Source: Nitrospira sp. | Lineage (GTDB): Bacteria > Nitrospirota > Nitrospiria > Nitrospirales > Nitrospiraceae | NCBI GenBank assembly: GCA_029194675.1 | Contig: JARFXP010000002.1 | Coordinates: 620,001-684,000, forward strand | Direction: 5' to 3' | DNA length: 64,000 nt | Shown here: positions 1 through 8,985 of the stretch, in pieces | How the letters are laid out: every line of letters starts with the position of its first letter | How positions within the stretch are numbered: the first letter of the stretch is position 1 | Program-made: the position numbers and the translations under genes | Notes under the pieces: model-generated | What the model was told of the DNA's origin: nothing | Databases searched by the model: none | Seen by the model: only the letters and a program-made list of their open reading frames with translations

Positions 1-1
1 A

Positions 2-133
2 GTAGATTTCACGTTCGAATCTCCCAAAGGGCGCCGAAGCGTACACGAAATCGCAGAGAATCCGCATTACGGGTTGGAGGTGCTGGGAAAATCCGTGGAG
101 ATTCGCCCCACTCTCCAACTGCAGACACCATAA
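2..133 (+). CDS. C-terminal fragment of an unknown protein cut by the window edge
   Basis: The frame is open from the first bases to a TAA at 131-133 and encodes 43 residues ending LGKSVEIRPTLQLQTP. The residue mix looks protein-like and the stop lies 30 bp before the next start codon, which suggests the tail of an upstream co-directional gene. No family is recognised and the start lies outside the window, so this could be a chance open frame. Confidence 0.4.
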   Translation, partial: VDFTFESPKGRRSVHEIAENPHYGLEVLGKSVEIRPTLQLQTP

Positions 134-163
134 ATACTGTTCGTTTGAATAGGAGCATTGCCC

Positions 164-1096
164 GTGAATAGAGTTGTCGCTTGCATGTCCGGGTTGAGCG
201 CAGCCCTTGTCTCGGCGGTAGCCTTGTCATCAGTCACACCGGCAAGCGCCTATGAGGTGATAAAGGTACGACATGGTGGAACGATCGAAGGGACGGTGAC
301 GCTCGATGGACCGGTGCCGGAGCCGAAGGCGTTCAGTCTGATCACGTTTCCGGATCCCGCCTATTGCGGCCGGATCTCCAATGGCCGCGGGTGGCGCTTG
401 CTGCATGACTTTGTTGTCGGTCATCAGGGAGGATTGAAGGATGCCATTGTGCTCCTGGAAGGGGTCGAAGCTGGAAAACCGTTTGATGTTTCTGTCCCGT
501 TGATCGAAGCCCGCGACTGCATGTTTCAGCCGTTCATGACCATTGTCCGTAATGGGCATGCAGTCGAGGTCATCAATATGGATCCCGTGATGCACGATAT
601 TCAGGGCTATGAGACATCGCCGGAAGCGGGTGCGCGAGTCTTGTTCAATAGCCCCTTGGTCATGAATCACCAGCATCGTCGAGGGGATATCCATGCGACG
701 CACGACCATGCTCCAGGAGCATCGTTGGTTGGGCCGATTTATTTGAACAAGGGTCGACGTACGTTCTACATGCAATGTGGCTTCCATGCCTACATGGAAA
801 GCTGGGCCATGGCCGTGAACAATCCCTACTATGCCCTGACGGATGCCGAGGGGAAGTTCTCGATCGCCGGCATTCCTCCCGGTACCTATCAGTTGGTGGT
901 ATGGCACCCGCAGACAGGACCTGGAAAGACAAGGACGGTTGTGGTGCAACCGGATGGAACGCTGCGTGAGCAACTGTCGCTGCCCGCTCCCAAGGGGAAT
1001 CGAACCGCGTATAAGGTCATGGATAGCCCTCGGTTCGCCCCTGAGTCGTTAGGGTACCCTGTTGACATCCAGCCGCTCGTCGAACATCAACATTGA
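164..1096 (+). CDS. Secreted cupredoxin-like / carboxypeptidase-regulatory-domain copper protein
   Basis: This is a 310-residue exported protein. GTG at 164 is preferred because AGGAG (151-155) sits 8 nt before it; the upstream TTG at 158 is only 2 nt from that site. The first 29 residues form a signal peptide ending in ASA. A beta-rich start (GGTIEGTVTLDG) leads into a cupredoxin-like region with candidate copper ligands in DPVMHDIQ and MQCGFHAYMESW (His, Cys, His, Met). A carboxypeptidase-regulatory fold follows (GKFSIAGIPPGTYQLVVWHP). Related proteins are annotated as plastocyanin-like or methylamine-utilisation proteins. A periplasmic electron-transfer or copper-binding role is inferred; the redox partner is unknown. 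Confidence 0.75.
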   Translation: MNRVVACMSGLSAALVSAVALSSVTPASAYEVIKVRHGGTIEGTVTLDGPVPEPKAFSLITFPDPAYCGRISNGRGWRLLHDFVVGHQGGLKDAIVLLEGVEAGKPFDVSVPLIEARDCMFQPFMTIVRNGHAVEVINMDPVMHDIQGYETSPEAGARVLFNSPLVMNHQHRRGDIHATHDHAPGASLVGPIYLNKGRRTFYMQCGFHAYMESWAMAVNNPYYALTDAEGKFSIAGIPPGTYQLVVWHPQTGPGKTRTVVVQPDGTLREQLSLPAPKGNRTAYKVMDSPRFAPESLGYPVDIQPLVEHQH

Positions 1097-1308
1097 AAGT
1101 CTGCACCTCTGTACTGTGAAGCGGCCTTGCCGATCCGTATCTCTTGGCTTCCTCAGCGTTGTTTCAATAGGTGCTCATATCAATTCTGGAAGGTGACAAC
1201 CGCCCCTCCCATGAGCCGGAATTCTCCGGCACGTCCGTCAAACGGGTAACAGACAAGAACGATCACACACGCATGAGTGCAACCGGCCAGCGGCGCGAAG
1301 GGTAGAGG

Positions 1309-2667
1309 ATGAATCCGCTGAACATGCGACAACGTGCGATCGTCTTGTTCACCCTTGTCTGGTGCATTCCTATGGCTGGATCTGCGTTTGGAGGAACGGC
1401 ATCGCAGATTCAGCAGAGTCAGGCACTCTATGACAAGCAGGAGTATCAGAAGGCTCTTGAAGGGCTGGACAAGCTCGATTCTCAGACGTTGGGCACACCG
1501 GATGTTCGTCGACTCAAGATTCGCACACTTCTGAGACTGGGCAACCCGAAGGATGCCCTTACAAACTATGATGAGCTCGTGCAGGTATTGAAGCGCGATG
1601 ATCCGTCGATCCTTCGTGAGATCTCACTCGGATTTGTCCTTGGCCTGACGAAGGACATGCGCGAGCAAATGCGTGGTGCGGCCTATACCGCCCTGAAGGA
1701 CTGGCACGACCCCGAGTCGATTCCATTCCTGGAAGATGGGCTCAGCGACGGATCCGGTCTTGTCCGAGCCTTAGCGGCTGAAGGACTTGCGAAGCTGAAC
1801 GAGGGACGCCATTCGACTCGATTCCGACAGGCCTTGGAAGATCAGGCGGTGTTGGTGAAGGTGGCGGTACTCAAGGGGTTTGCAACATCCGGTGATACTT
1901 CCGTCATCCCGCTCGTCGAGCCCCTACTGAATGATTCTGAGATACGGGTGCGAGTCGCAGCCGCCGAGGTGCTCTGTAATCTGAAACGACCCAAGGGCTG
2001 TGAACTGCTCTTCCAGTATGCGAAGGCGCCGAATCCAGATGAACGGACCCCGGCGATTCGTGCCTTGGTTGATCGGCCGTCGACAGAGGTTTTGCCGGTT
2101 CTCATCGAGTCGAGTGAGCACAAACAGCCGTCGGTACGCGGGGCTGCCGCCACAGGGTTGGCGCATGTGCCCACTGCAGAAGCAGTCACTGCGCTGACCA
2201 GACTGCTGAGAGACCCTCTTCCACCCGTACGGATCGCCGCAGCCGTCAGCCTAGGGCAGCTGCGCGGATTTGATGTACGCGCGCCCCTGAATAGGGCTCT
2301 CGACGATCGTGACGCGGCAGTCAGAGCGTTCGTCATCGGCGCGTTGCTGGAACAGGGTGAACGGTATGAGATTGTAGCCGGTCCTGTGCAGGCTCTCAGG
2401 AACACGAATGAGCCCGCCGTTCGCGCTGCCGTGGCACGAGCCTTAGGGCATGCCGGAGAATCGAATCGAGAGCCGGCGCGATCGGCCTTGATGCTGCTGG
2501 TTCAGGATACGGTGCCTCGAGTGAGGATTGCGGCGATCAAGTCAACGGCAAAGATTGATGGGGTGGATGCGATCCCACTCCTCAAACAGAGTCTGCACGA
2601 CGAGGATGATGCAGTTCGGGCGACGGCCGGAGGAGCGCTGTTGAAAGTTGTGCTCACGAAAAACTAG
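1309..2667 (+). CDS. Exported HEAT-repeat protein with N-terminal TPR-like region
   Basis: This is a 452-residue protein with a signal peptide (hydrophobic stretch about residues 9-25, AGSAFGG). Residues about 30-110 resemble a tetratricopeptide pair (QSQALYDKQEYQKALEGLDKL). From about residue 120 to the end there are successive 30-residue HEAT / PBS-lyase-type helical repeats, for example VRALAAEGLAKLNEG, IRVRVAAAEVLCNLK and VRIAAAVSLGQLRG. Such solenoids are protein-binding scaffolds. It lies between the copper protein and an FGE-fold protein on the same strand, so a periplasmic scaffold role is possible. A second ATG at 1321 is an alternative start. Confidence 0.75.
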   Translation: MNPLNMRQRAIVLFTLVWCIPMAGSAFGGTASQIQQSQALYDKQEYQKALEGLDKLDSQTLGTPDVRRLKIRTLLRLGNPKDALTNYDELVQVLKRDDPSILREISLGFVLGLTKDMREQMRGAAYTALKDWHDPESIPFLEDGLSDGSGLVRALAAEGLAKLNEGRHSTRFRQALEDQAVLVKVAVLKGFATSGDTSVIPLVEPLLNDSEIRVRVAAAEVLCNLKRPKGCELLFQYAKAPNPDERTPAIRALVDRPSTEVLPVLIESSEHKQPSVRGAAATGLAHVPTAEAVTALTRLLRDPLPPVRIAAAVSLGQLRGFDVRAPLNRALDDRDAAVRAFVIGALLEQGERYEIVAGPVQALRNTNEPAVRAAVARALGHAGESNREPARSALMLLVQDTVPRVRIAAIKSTAKIDGVDAIPLLKQSLHDEDDAVRATAGGALLKVVLTKN

Positions 2668-2779
2668 GCTAGGGACGTGCCGTTGTGCCGCTACGTTCAT
2701 CGATATCGTTGGACCGGAGTCGTTCCCTATGCTTATGGTTCGATGAACCCGTGCTCTTCTTGTAGAAGGAGTTGTGTCC

Positions 2780-3652
2780 ATGGCCATTCGGATTCTTGCT
2801 GTGTTGGCGCTGTTGGGCTTCGGGCTCAACGACTCCTTTCTGTTCGCAAATGAGCCACCGGGGCACGATCCGATCGAGCCGCCGACGAGCAAAGACGGCG
2901 CGCCAATGATCGTGGTCCCGGCCGGCTCGTTCCCGATGGGTGTGCCGGCTGGAGCCCGTGACGGAGGACGCGATGAATATCCACGTCATGACGTGTTCGT
3001 TGATACATTTGCGATCGACACATTTGAAGTGACAAACGGCCGTTATCTGGAATTCGTGAAGTCCACAGGACATCGCGTTCCACAGAATCCAAGAAATCCG
3101 ACAAGAAACCTCTGGCAAGGAGAGAGCATCACCGATTCGTTGACCGATCGACCCGTGATCAATGTTGATTGGTTTGATGCCGAAGCCTATTGCAGATGGG
3201 CTGGCAAACGACTCCCCACTGAAGCCGAATGGGAAAAGGCGGCCAAGGGGACGTCCGATAGACGATTCCCTTGGGGGAACGTTGAACCGACCTCCAAGCA
3301 TCTTAACTACAACCAGCCGTGGATCGGGGAGAAGACTCTGATGCCCGTCGGAAGTTATGAGGCGGGCAAGAGCCCGTATGGCCTGTATGACATGGCCGGC
3401 AACGTTTGGGAATGGGTCGATGATTGGTACGATGCTCGATACTATGAGAAGAGCCCGAAAAAGAATCCGAAAGGTCCGGACACAGGCACAAAGAAAGTGA
3501 TCAGGGGCGCGGGTTGGCAAAACGAGACGCCCACGGTTCGCATCTTTACTCGTGTCGAGAGCGATCCAACGGTCCGAAATGAGTCCACAGGATTTCGTTG
3601 CGCGAGCGATGCGGCGATGAAACGGTCAGCCGGGAATCCGTCAACTCCTTAA
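2780..3652 (+). CDS. Exported SUMF1/FGE-sulfatase-domain protein
   Basis: This is a 290-residue protein. ATG 2780 is chosen because AGAAGGA (2764-2770) is 9 nt upstream, while the GTG at 2774 is too close. A signal peptide (about residues 1-23) is followed by an FGE-sulfatase fold: MIVVPAGSFPMG, FEVTNGRYLEFV, RLPTEAEWEKAAKG, GLYDMAGNVWEWVDDWYD, VIRGAGW and STGFRCAS. The catalytic cysteine pair of true formylglycine-generating enzymes is not present after the RGAGW segment. It is therefore more likely a binding or structural member than a sulfatase activator. It converges with a second FGE-fold gene 31 bp downstream. Confidence 0.85.
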   Translation: MAIRILAVLALLGFGLNDSFLFANEPPGHDPIEPPTSKDGAPMIVVPAGSFPMGVPAGARDGGRDEYPRHDVFVDTFAIDTFEVTNGRYLEFVKSTGHRVPQNPRNPTRNLWQGESITDSLTDRPVINVDWFDAEAYCRWAGKRLPTEAEWEKAAKGTSDRRFPWGNVEPTSKHLNYNQPWIGEKTLMPVGSYEAGKSPYGLYDMAGNVWEWVDDWYDARYYEKSPKKNPKGPDTGTKKVIRGAGWQNETPTVRIFTRVESDPTVRNESTGFRCASDAAMKRSAGNPSTP

Positions 3653-3683
3653 GACGTTCAGCTGCCGAGGCGACTTCTGTAGG

Positions 3684-4604
3684 TTAGGGGATATCAAATG
3701 TCAATGTCCGTGCGCACCGGAAGCCGATCGTCGCGGCACGTTGGTCTGGAGGGGCGCCGCCTCGGGTCGCCGTTCGAAGCATGACGCGGTTGCTTTTCCA
3801 AGATCCACCGCGAACGCTCTTGTAGCGCCCGGTGGTTGGACCCGTCGGATTGCGTTCCGGCATATAGGCATAGTAATCGAATCCGAACCAGTCCTGCACC
3901 CATTCGGCAATGTTGCCCGCCATATGGTGCAAGCCATAGGGACTCTTGCCTTCCTTATAGGAATCGACTGCTGCAAGAATGGGGATCTCATGGACATGAT
4001 GCTGCCCGAACATCGCGAGTGTGGAGCTGGGAATTGCTTCACCCCATGGGTAGGGAATGCCTTCAGACCCTCGCGCCGCTTTTTCCCATTCGGCCTCGGT
4101 CGGTAGTCTGGCGTGCTTTGCCACGCATAGATCGTTCGCCTCTGCCCATGTGACATAGAGCGCAGGCCAGCGGGTCAAGGTCTGGTCGGAGACGGAATGG
4201 ACGGTGATGACGTGCCAGAGGAGTTTCTGGAGCTCGTCCGAGGGATGAAGCTTCTGTTTCTGCAGAAAGGCTACGTATTCTCCAAGGCTTACCTCATCTC
4301 GATCCATCTCATAAGCATCCAACCAAACTCGATGTTGAGGCAGTTCCGTATCGTCAAATTGGGTCCGGTTTCCATAGGGGTCGTCATCGACTCTGTTGCT
4401 CCCGAGCAAAAACGTACCAGCCGGGATGGTGAGCATCGGCGACGGTCTGGCCAGCCTCGCGATGTCCGTTAAATGGCGGGCCAGTTCCGGGGAGGGCTTT
4501 GAGCCGGTCTCTGCGAGAGAGGGGTTTCCCATGATGACCAGGAGAGAAAACATGATCACAGACCACGCACAAAGGCGGCATGAAGTCTTGCCCGAGAGGT
4601 TCAT
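3684..4604 (-). CDS. Exported SUMF1/FGE-sulfatase-domain protein
   Basis: This is a 306-residue paralogue of the neighbouring FGE-fold protein, on the opposite strand. A signal peptide ends near residue 31 (NPSLA-ET). The fold signature is complete: MLTIPAGTFLLGSNR, RLPTEAEWEKAARG, GLHHMAGNIAEWVQDWFG, SVRGGSWKSNR and TIGFRCAR. As in its neighbour, the region after GGSW contains no catalytic cysteines, which argues against formylglycine-generating activity. The convergent arrangement with the other copy suggests an old duplication with inversion. The substrate or ligand is unknown. Confidence 0.85.
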   Translation of the reverse strand: MNLSGKTSCRLCAWSVIMFSLLVIMGNPSLAETGSKPSPELARHLTDIARLARPSPMLTIPAGTFLLGSNRVDDDPYGNRTQFDDTELPQHRVWLDAYEMDRDEVSLGEYVAFLQKQKLHPSDELQKLLWHVITVHSVSDQTLTRWPALYVTWAEANDLCVAKHARLPTEAEWEKAARGSEGIPYPWGEAIPSSTLAMFGQHHVHEIPILAAVDSYKEGKSPYGLHHMAGNIAEWVQDWFGFDYYAYMPERNPTGPTTGRYKSVRGGSWKSNRVMLRTATRGGAPPDQRAATIGFRCARTLTFDIP

Positions 4605-4768
4605 GGCGTTCCAGGTGGCGGTGCACTATAAACCGGACGTCTGTAGCTTACAATAGTTCGGACTGACGATCAGGACGTTCTGGGCCATTCAACACTCTTT
4701 CAGTAATAACTCGATCCGATTATAGTATGCAGCCCTGACCTGTACACGGTTTTGGAAAGGAGCATTGA

Positions 4769-5803
4769 ATGAGCACGCATCACCTGTTGGCAGCTCACTA
4801 CCTGCGCTTTCCTGTGTACTGCGTTTGGATCGCCACGATAATGCTCACCCTCCCGCGCAATGCCGAAACGATGGAACTCAGCCAGGACGCGATTCTTAGA
4901 GCGAGACAGGCGACCGTAGGAATCCTAGCTGATACACAAGATCAGCGAATGCCGGAAAGGCCTGGGAAGGTCGTCGTCCGAGGAACTGGGTTTCATCTAC
5001 GAGACGGTTATGTAATTACCGCAAGACATGCCGTAGAAAAACACGAGCTTCCAACGGGCGTCGTCGTTCAGAAACAGATTCGCGTGCTCACGAATGATCT
5101 CCATGAACTTCCTGCCGATCTCGTGAGCGACAGTGCGTTCATGGATATCGTCGTGTATCGGGTTGCTGAACAGCATCGCTCCAAATTGCAGGCAGGGACG
5201 TCCTTTACTTCGGCCGAGGCATCACCCGGGATGGAAGTCTTCACAATCGGTTATCCGCTTGGTTGGGGGCCGACCATGGCCTTTGGGAAAATCGGAAATA
5301 CCAATACATTTCTGCAAACCGTCGATACCCGTCTCATCCAGGCCGACCTTTCGACCTGCAGTGGAAATTCAGGAGGTGGGCTGTTCAACGCCCAAGGAGA
5401 AATTGTCGGCATCGTGCATGCCGTGATCCAAACCGATAAAGAAGAGACCCAGGCTCATTGCAGTCGCCTGACCTTTGTCATTCCAGGAATCCTTGCGGAG
5501 CGCATCATCAACGCAGCTCTTTCAGGTAGGCCTCTTGCCTTCTCCAGACTTGGGGTCCACATGACTTCGGTAAAAGACGGCACAAAGTTGCGTGTCGCCG
5601 TGAAGGAAGTCGCGGAACCAGCAAAATCGGCAGGTATTCAGAAACACGATATTTTGCTGGCCATCGAGGATACGGAGATTCTTGATGGAGCCCAGCTGAA
5701 GAATTTCCTCATCGAGCGGACAAGCCCGGGCCAAGAGGTATCGGTCAAAGTGCGTCGAATTGATGTTGATCTGACGTTCCATGTCGTGCTGGGCGGTGGG
5801 TGA
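4769..5803 (+). CDS. Trypsin-like serine protease with C-terminal PDZ domain (HtrA/Deg-like)
   Basis: This is a 344-residue protein with an N-terminal hydrophobic export signal (VYCVWIATIMLTL). The trypsin-like domain (about residues 45-245) shows the full triad: His in YVITARHAVEK (about residue 87), Asp in FMDIVVYRV (about 125) and Ser in CSGNSGGGL (about 200). A PDZ domain follows (about 255-340; AGIQKHDILLAIEDTEI). It is shorter than DegP, which carries two PDZ domains, and resembles DegS-type proteins. A role in periplasmic protein quality control is inferred. GGAAAGGAG precedes the ATG. Confidence 0.85.
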   Translation: MSTHHLLAAHYLRFPVYCVWIATIMLTLPRNAETMELSQDAILRARQATVGILADTQDQRMPERPGKVVVRGTGFHLRDGYVITARHAVEKHELPTGVVVQKQIRVLTNDLHELPADLVSDSAFMDIVVYRVAEQHRSKLQAGTSFTSAEASPGMEVFTIGYPLGWGPTMAFGKIGNTNTFLQTVDTRLIQADLSTCSGNSGGGLFNAQGEIVGIVHAVIQTDKEETQAHCSRLTFVIPGILAERIINAALSGRPLAFSRLGVHMTSVKDGTKLRVAVKEVAEPAKSAGIQKHDILLAIEDTEILDGAQLKNFLIERTSPGQEVSVKVRRIDVDLTFHVVLGGG

Positions 5804-5898
5804 GGGGAATAAGACTGGTAACGGGTGAACGGGTTGTCAAGCGTTGTCGGATCCTTAAAAGCCCCAAGAGTTTGTGAGAGTATGCGATGGCGTGATTG

Positions 5899-6900
5899 TC
5901 ATGACGCCGCGCAGCGGTGCAGTCGGTCCATAATTGCCAGCCCAAGCCCCTCTTCGGTACACGGTTCTGCGTAGATCCGATCGAGCCCAAGGGAGTCCAG
6001 CCTCCGCAGCGCTGCAAACAGGTGTCGTGCGGCTTCCCTCAGATCACCGGTCGACGATAGAACTTCAACAGCTGCAAAGCGATCGTCGGTATCTCGTGCT
6101 TGCGAAAGGATCAGCAACCCTGCGCGCTCATCATTTTTCAGGATAGGCCTTGCTCCGACCGCGCCTAAGATCGTCAATTGCGTCTGCGTTGCGTAGTGGC
6201 GTGCTAATTGACCGGGCGCCATCGGCGTTTGATTCACAGGCGACGACCGATGAATCGAGCCGATGACGGCGTTGAGTTGTTCAATGGTGATGCTGCCTGG
6301 ACGCAGCAATTCCGGCTGTGGTCCTATCAGTGAAACGATCGTCGATTCGACCCCAACCGGACAGGGTCCGCCGTCGAGTATGAGATCTGCTTTGCTCCCA
6401 AGCCCATCAGCAACATGTTGAGCGGTCGTGGGGCTCACATAGCCAAAGGGGTTGGCGCTGGGACCGGCGATGGGGGTATCTGCTTCCCGAATCAACGCCT
6501 GTGCCACTGGATGGTTCGGCATTCTGACTGCAACCGTCGGAAGTCCGGCGGTGACGAGATCTGGAACGGTCGATTGCTTCGGCAGGACCAAAGTCAGGGG
6601 GCCGGGCCAAAACTCATTTATGAGTCTGTGACCTATGGGAGGCAGGGAGGCGATCAGAGTATCCAACTGGCTGAGATGAGCGATGTGGACGATGAGCGGG
6701 TCGAACTGAGGACGCTGCTTGGCTTCGAAGACCTTCGCTGCTGCGTCGGCATTCATCGAATCGCAGCCGAGTCCATAGACTGTTTCGGTTGGAAACGCGA
6801 CGAGTCCACCTCTTTTGATGATCTTTCCTGCTAGTCGGATGGACTCGGAATCTTCTGCCGAGAGGATTGCACCGTTCAAATAATCGGTTTCCCAACCCAT
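5899..6900 (-). CDS. tsaC: L-threonylcarbamoyladenylate synthase (Sua5/TsaC type)
   Basis: This is a 333-residue enzyme that makes threonylcarbamoyl-AMP from threonine, bicarbonate and ATP, the first step of t6A37 tRNA modification. The YrdC-type domain is clear: LVAFPTETVYGLGCDS, KVFEAKQRPQFDPLIVHI, FWPGPLTLVL, VAVRMPNHPVAQALI and PIAGPSANPFGYVSPT, with the ESTIVSL motif later. A C-terminal Sua5 domain follows (about residues 235-333; PGQLARHYATQT), so this is the long Sua5 form, not short TsaC. It lies 27 bp downstream of a cyclophilin gene on the same strand. Confidence 0.92.
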   Translation of the reverse strand: MGWETDYLNGAILSAEDSESIRLAGKIIKRGGLVAFPTETVYGLGCDSMNADAAAKVFEAKQRPQFDPLIVHIAHLSQLDTLIASLPPIGHRLINEFWPGPLTLVLPKQSTVPDLVTAGLPTVAVRMPNHPVAQALIREADTPIAGPSANPFGYVSPTTAQHVADGLGSKADLILDGGPCPVGVESTIVSLIGPQPELLRPGSITIEQLNAVIGSIHRSSPVNQTPMAPGQLARHYATQTQLTILGAVGARPILKNDERAGLLILSQARDTDDRFAAVEVLSSTGDLREAARHLFAALRRLDSLGLDRIYAEPCTEEGLGLAIMDRLHRCAAS

Positions 6901-6927
6901 AGGAATGCCGTGCTAACCCCCACTCCA

Positions 6928-7455
6928 TTACTCTTTCACGGTCATCGTAATCCTGACCGGATCGAGTGGGTTGTCTCGCTCGTCGCGAGGGACACCGACA
7001 ATCTTGTCGACAACCTCGATCCCACGAAAGACTTCTCCAAACACGGTGTAGCGCCGATCTAAACCGCTGTTCTCTCCGACGCAGATAAAAAACTGTGAGC
7101 CGTTGTCGTTGAAGTCGCGCGTGCTGTTGCTCTCGCGGGGCATTTTTGCCATGGATACCGCGCCGCGCTTATGTGGATGGTCGTTCGGTTCGGGCGAAAG
7201 AAAGTACCCTGGTCCGCCCGTACCGTGGAGTATGCGGTCGGGAGTCTTGCTCAATGGATCGCCTCCCTGAATGATGAACCCAGGCACCACCCGATGGAAC
7301 GTCGTGTCGTCATAGAACCTCATCTTGACGAGATTGATAAGGTTCTCCACATGACGAGGTGCCGCGTCAGAGTAGAATCGAATCTTGATCTCACCGAATC
7401 TCGTGACAATTGTGACGCGGGGATCTTTTTTTCTGAACTCAAGTGCCATCGTCAT
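6928..7455 (-). CDS. Cyclophilin-type peptidyl-prolyl cis-trans isomerase
   Basis: This is a 175-residue cytoplasmic cyclophilin, with no signal peptide. Family motifs are TRFGEIKIRFY, FHRVVPGFIIQGGDP, GGPGYFLSPE, GAVSMAKMPR and NDNGSQFFICVGEN, with FGEVFRGIEVVDKI near the end. ATG 7455 (MTMALEF) is chosen because the frame upstream of it lacks family similarity; ATG 7449 is an alternative, and neither has a strong ribosome-binding site. It probably shares a transcript with tsaC. Confidence 0.9.
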   Translation of the reverse strand: MTMALEFRKKDPRVTIVTRFGEIKIRFYSDAAPRHVENLINLVKMRFYDDTTFHRVVPGFIIQGGDPLSKTPDRILHGTGGPGYFLSPEPNDHPHKRGAVSMAKMPRESNSTRDFNDNGSQFFICVGENSGLDRRYTVFGEVFRGIEVVDKIVGVPRDERDNPLDPVRITMTVKE

Positions 7456-7535
7456 GAATGTAACAAGGCGATGATCGGAGTGGCAAGGTCTTGCCAACAG
7501 TGCTGAGTTCTGCGTGTCGAGTCCTGAGAGTATTG

Positions 7536-7560
7536 CTCAGCACTCACGTCTCAGCACTCA
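7536..7560. repeat. Short direct repeats CTCAGCACTCA
   Basis: Two copies of CTCAGCACTCA (7536-7546 and 7550-7560) are followed by a further GCAC. An inverted partner, GTGCTGAG, lies at 7500-7507. Together they can form a small hairpin between the cyclophilin and MFS genes and overlap the last codons of the MFS gene. Function is unknown; it may be a simple intergenic repeat. Confidence 0.5.
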
Positions 7561-8900
7561 GCACCGTCTTTTACGAGTCCATCTCCAGGTCGGATGCGCA
7601 CCCACATGATTCCACCCAAAAGGGAAATGAGGGCCGCGAGGCCGAGAGAAGCACCCCAACCCCACTGTTGGGCGAGCCAAGGCGTGAGTGTCGGAGATAT
7701 CGCTCCACCGAGATTGGCACCCATATTCATGAGACCTGAGAGGCTTCCGGCATGGGTCGGTGACAGATCGCTCGCCGAGGACCAATATGCGCCGACTGTG
7801 AAATAGAGCCACCCGGCACCCAATGATAAGCTGGCGATGGCGAGATGAGGAGATTCTACAACGGCACCCAAGGCGATGGAACCAGCCGCCAGCCCCATAC
7901 CTATCATGCCCACGATCTGACGGCCTTTCGTCACTCCTCGTCGGATCGCCAATCGATCGGTGACCCATCCGCCGAGAGGACAGAACACGAGAATCGTAAG
8001 GAACGGGGCGGCAGCAAACAATCCGCCGCGTAAGACATTGAAGCCGCGCTCATTCACGAGATAGAGATAGAACCAAGACATGTAGACATAGGCGACATAG
8101 CCCAAGCATCCGTAACTCAGCATCAGCCACCAAACGCTCGGTGTCCTTCGTAGGATAGTCCACGGAGTTGAAGGACGCGTTGGAGTGGCTGGAATCGTGG
8201 ACGAGGCTGTTTCGTCATGAGTGTGCCAGGGGTGCTGCGATGGACGATCGGTGGCCAAGCACCACCAGATGACTGCGAGGGCGAACCCTATCCCGCTCGA
8301 GAGGTAAAAGGCGGATTGCCAGCCATAGTTGACCATAATCCAAGCTGTTATTGGCGGAGTGATTGCTGCGCCGATCCCGATTCCGCCGATCGCAATGCCG
8401 ATGCCGAGACCGCGTTCATGAGCGGGAAGCCAGTCGGTGACGGCGCGATTAAAGGTCGGCAATGCCGCTGCCTCTCCGACACCGAGAAGAAATCTGACAA
8501 GGGCCAGTGCGCCGACGATTCCGAGCGGGGTGGCCAGGAAAGAAGTCGCGGCAATGGCCGTCCAGGCGGTAAAGCAGGACCACCAGATCAATGCGATCAT
8601 GAGGATGATGCGGATGCCCCAGCGATCTGCGAGCCACCCACCGGGAATCTGGAACAAGGCGTACCCGATGACGAATGCGGAGAAGACAAATCCCATCTCC
8701 TGCTCCGTGAGCCCCAACGCCGGCATCATCTGCCGTGCGGTGACCGAAATGTTGACGCGATCGATGTACGTGACAACACTGATGGCAAAGAGAAGCCCCA
8801 GAATCAGCCAACGTAGGGGCGAAGGTGGTGCAGCGGTTTCGCGATTCGTGAAGGTCCTCTCGCTCACAGTAGGTTCACCACCAGATTCATCCAGATTCAT
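7551..8900 (-). CDS. MFS transporter, ACS (anion:cation symporter)-like family
   Basis: This is a 449-residue inner-membrane carrier with about twelve hydrophobic helices. The first helix region (LLFAISVVTYIDRVNISV) carries the YIDR-V-IS signature typical of the ACS/phthalate-permease group. The MFS loop 2-3 motif appears as GGWLADRWG, and a related loop as GGWVTDRLAIRRG. Substrates of this group are organic anions such as sugar acids, phthalate or glucarate; the substrate here cannot be read from sequence. It is flanked by two isomerase genes on the same strand with no obvious pathway partner. Confidence 0.85.
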   Translation of the reverse strand: MNLDESGGEPTVSERTFTNRETAAPPSPLRWLILGLLFAISVVTYIDRVNISVTARQMMPALGLTEQEMGFVFSAFVIGYALFQIPGGWLADRWGIRIILMIALIWWSCFTAWTAIAATSFLATPLGIVGALALVRFLLGVGEAAALPTFNRAVTDWLPAHERGLGIGIAIGGIGIGAAITPPITAWIMVNYGWQSAFYLSSGIGFALAVIWWCLATDRPSQHPWHTHDETASSTIPATPTRPSTPWTILRRTPSVWWLMLSYGCLGYVAYVYMSWFYLYLVNERGFNVLRGGLFAAAPFLTILVFCPLGGWVTDRLAIRRGVTKGRQIVGMIGMGLAAGSIALGAVVESPHLAIASLSLGAGWLYFTVGAYWSSASDLSPTHAGSLSGLMNMGANLGGAISPTLTPWLAQQWGWGASLGLAALISLLGGIMWVRIRPGDGLVKDGAEC

Positions 8901-8985
8901 GGGAACGGTGGCCGTTGTTGTGTTCGGCAGGCGTCGAATGGTGAATAGCTTGCCGCCTCGTTACAGAGGCGGCACAGCGAAGTGG

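Noticed and set aside
2780..4604. Annotation of the FGE-fold pair as active formylglycine-generating enzymes
   Set aside because: Catalytic cysteines are absent and no sulfatase gene is nearby.
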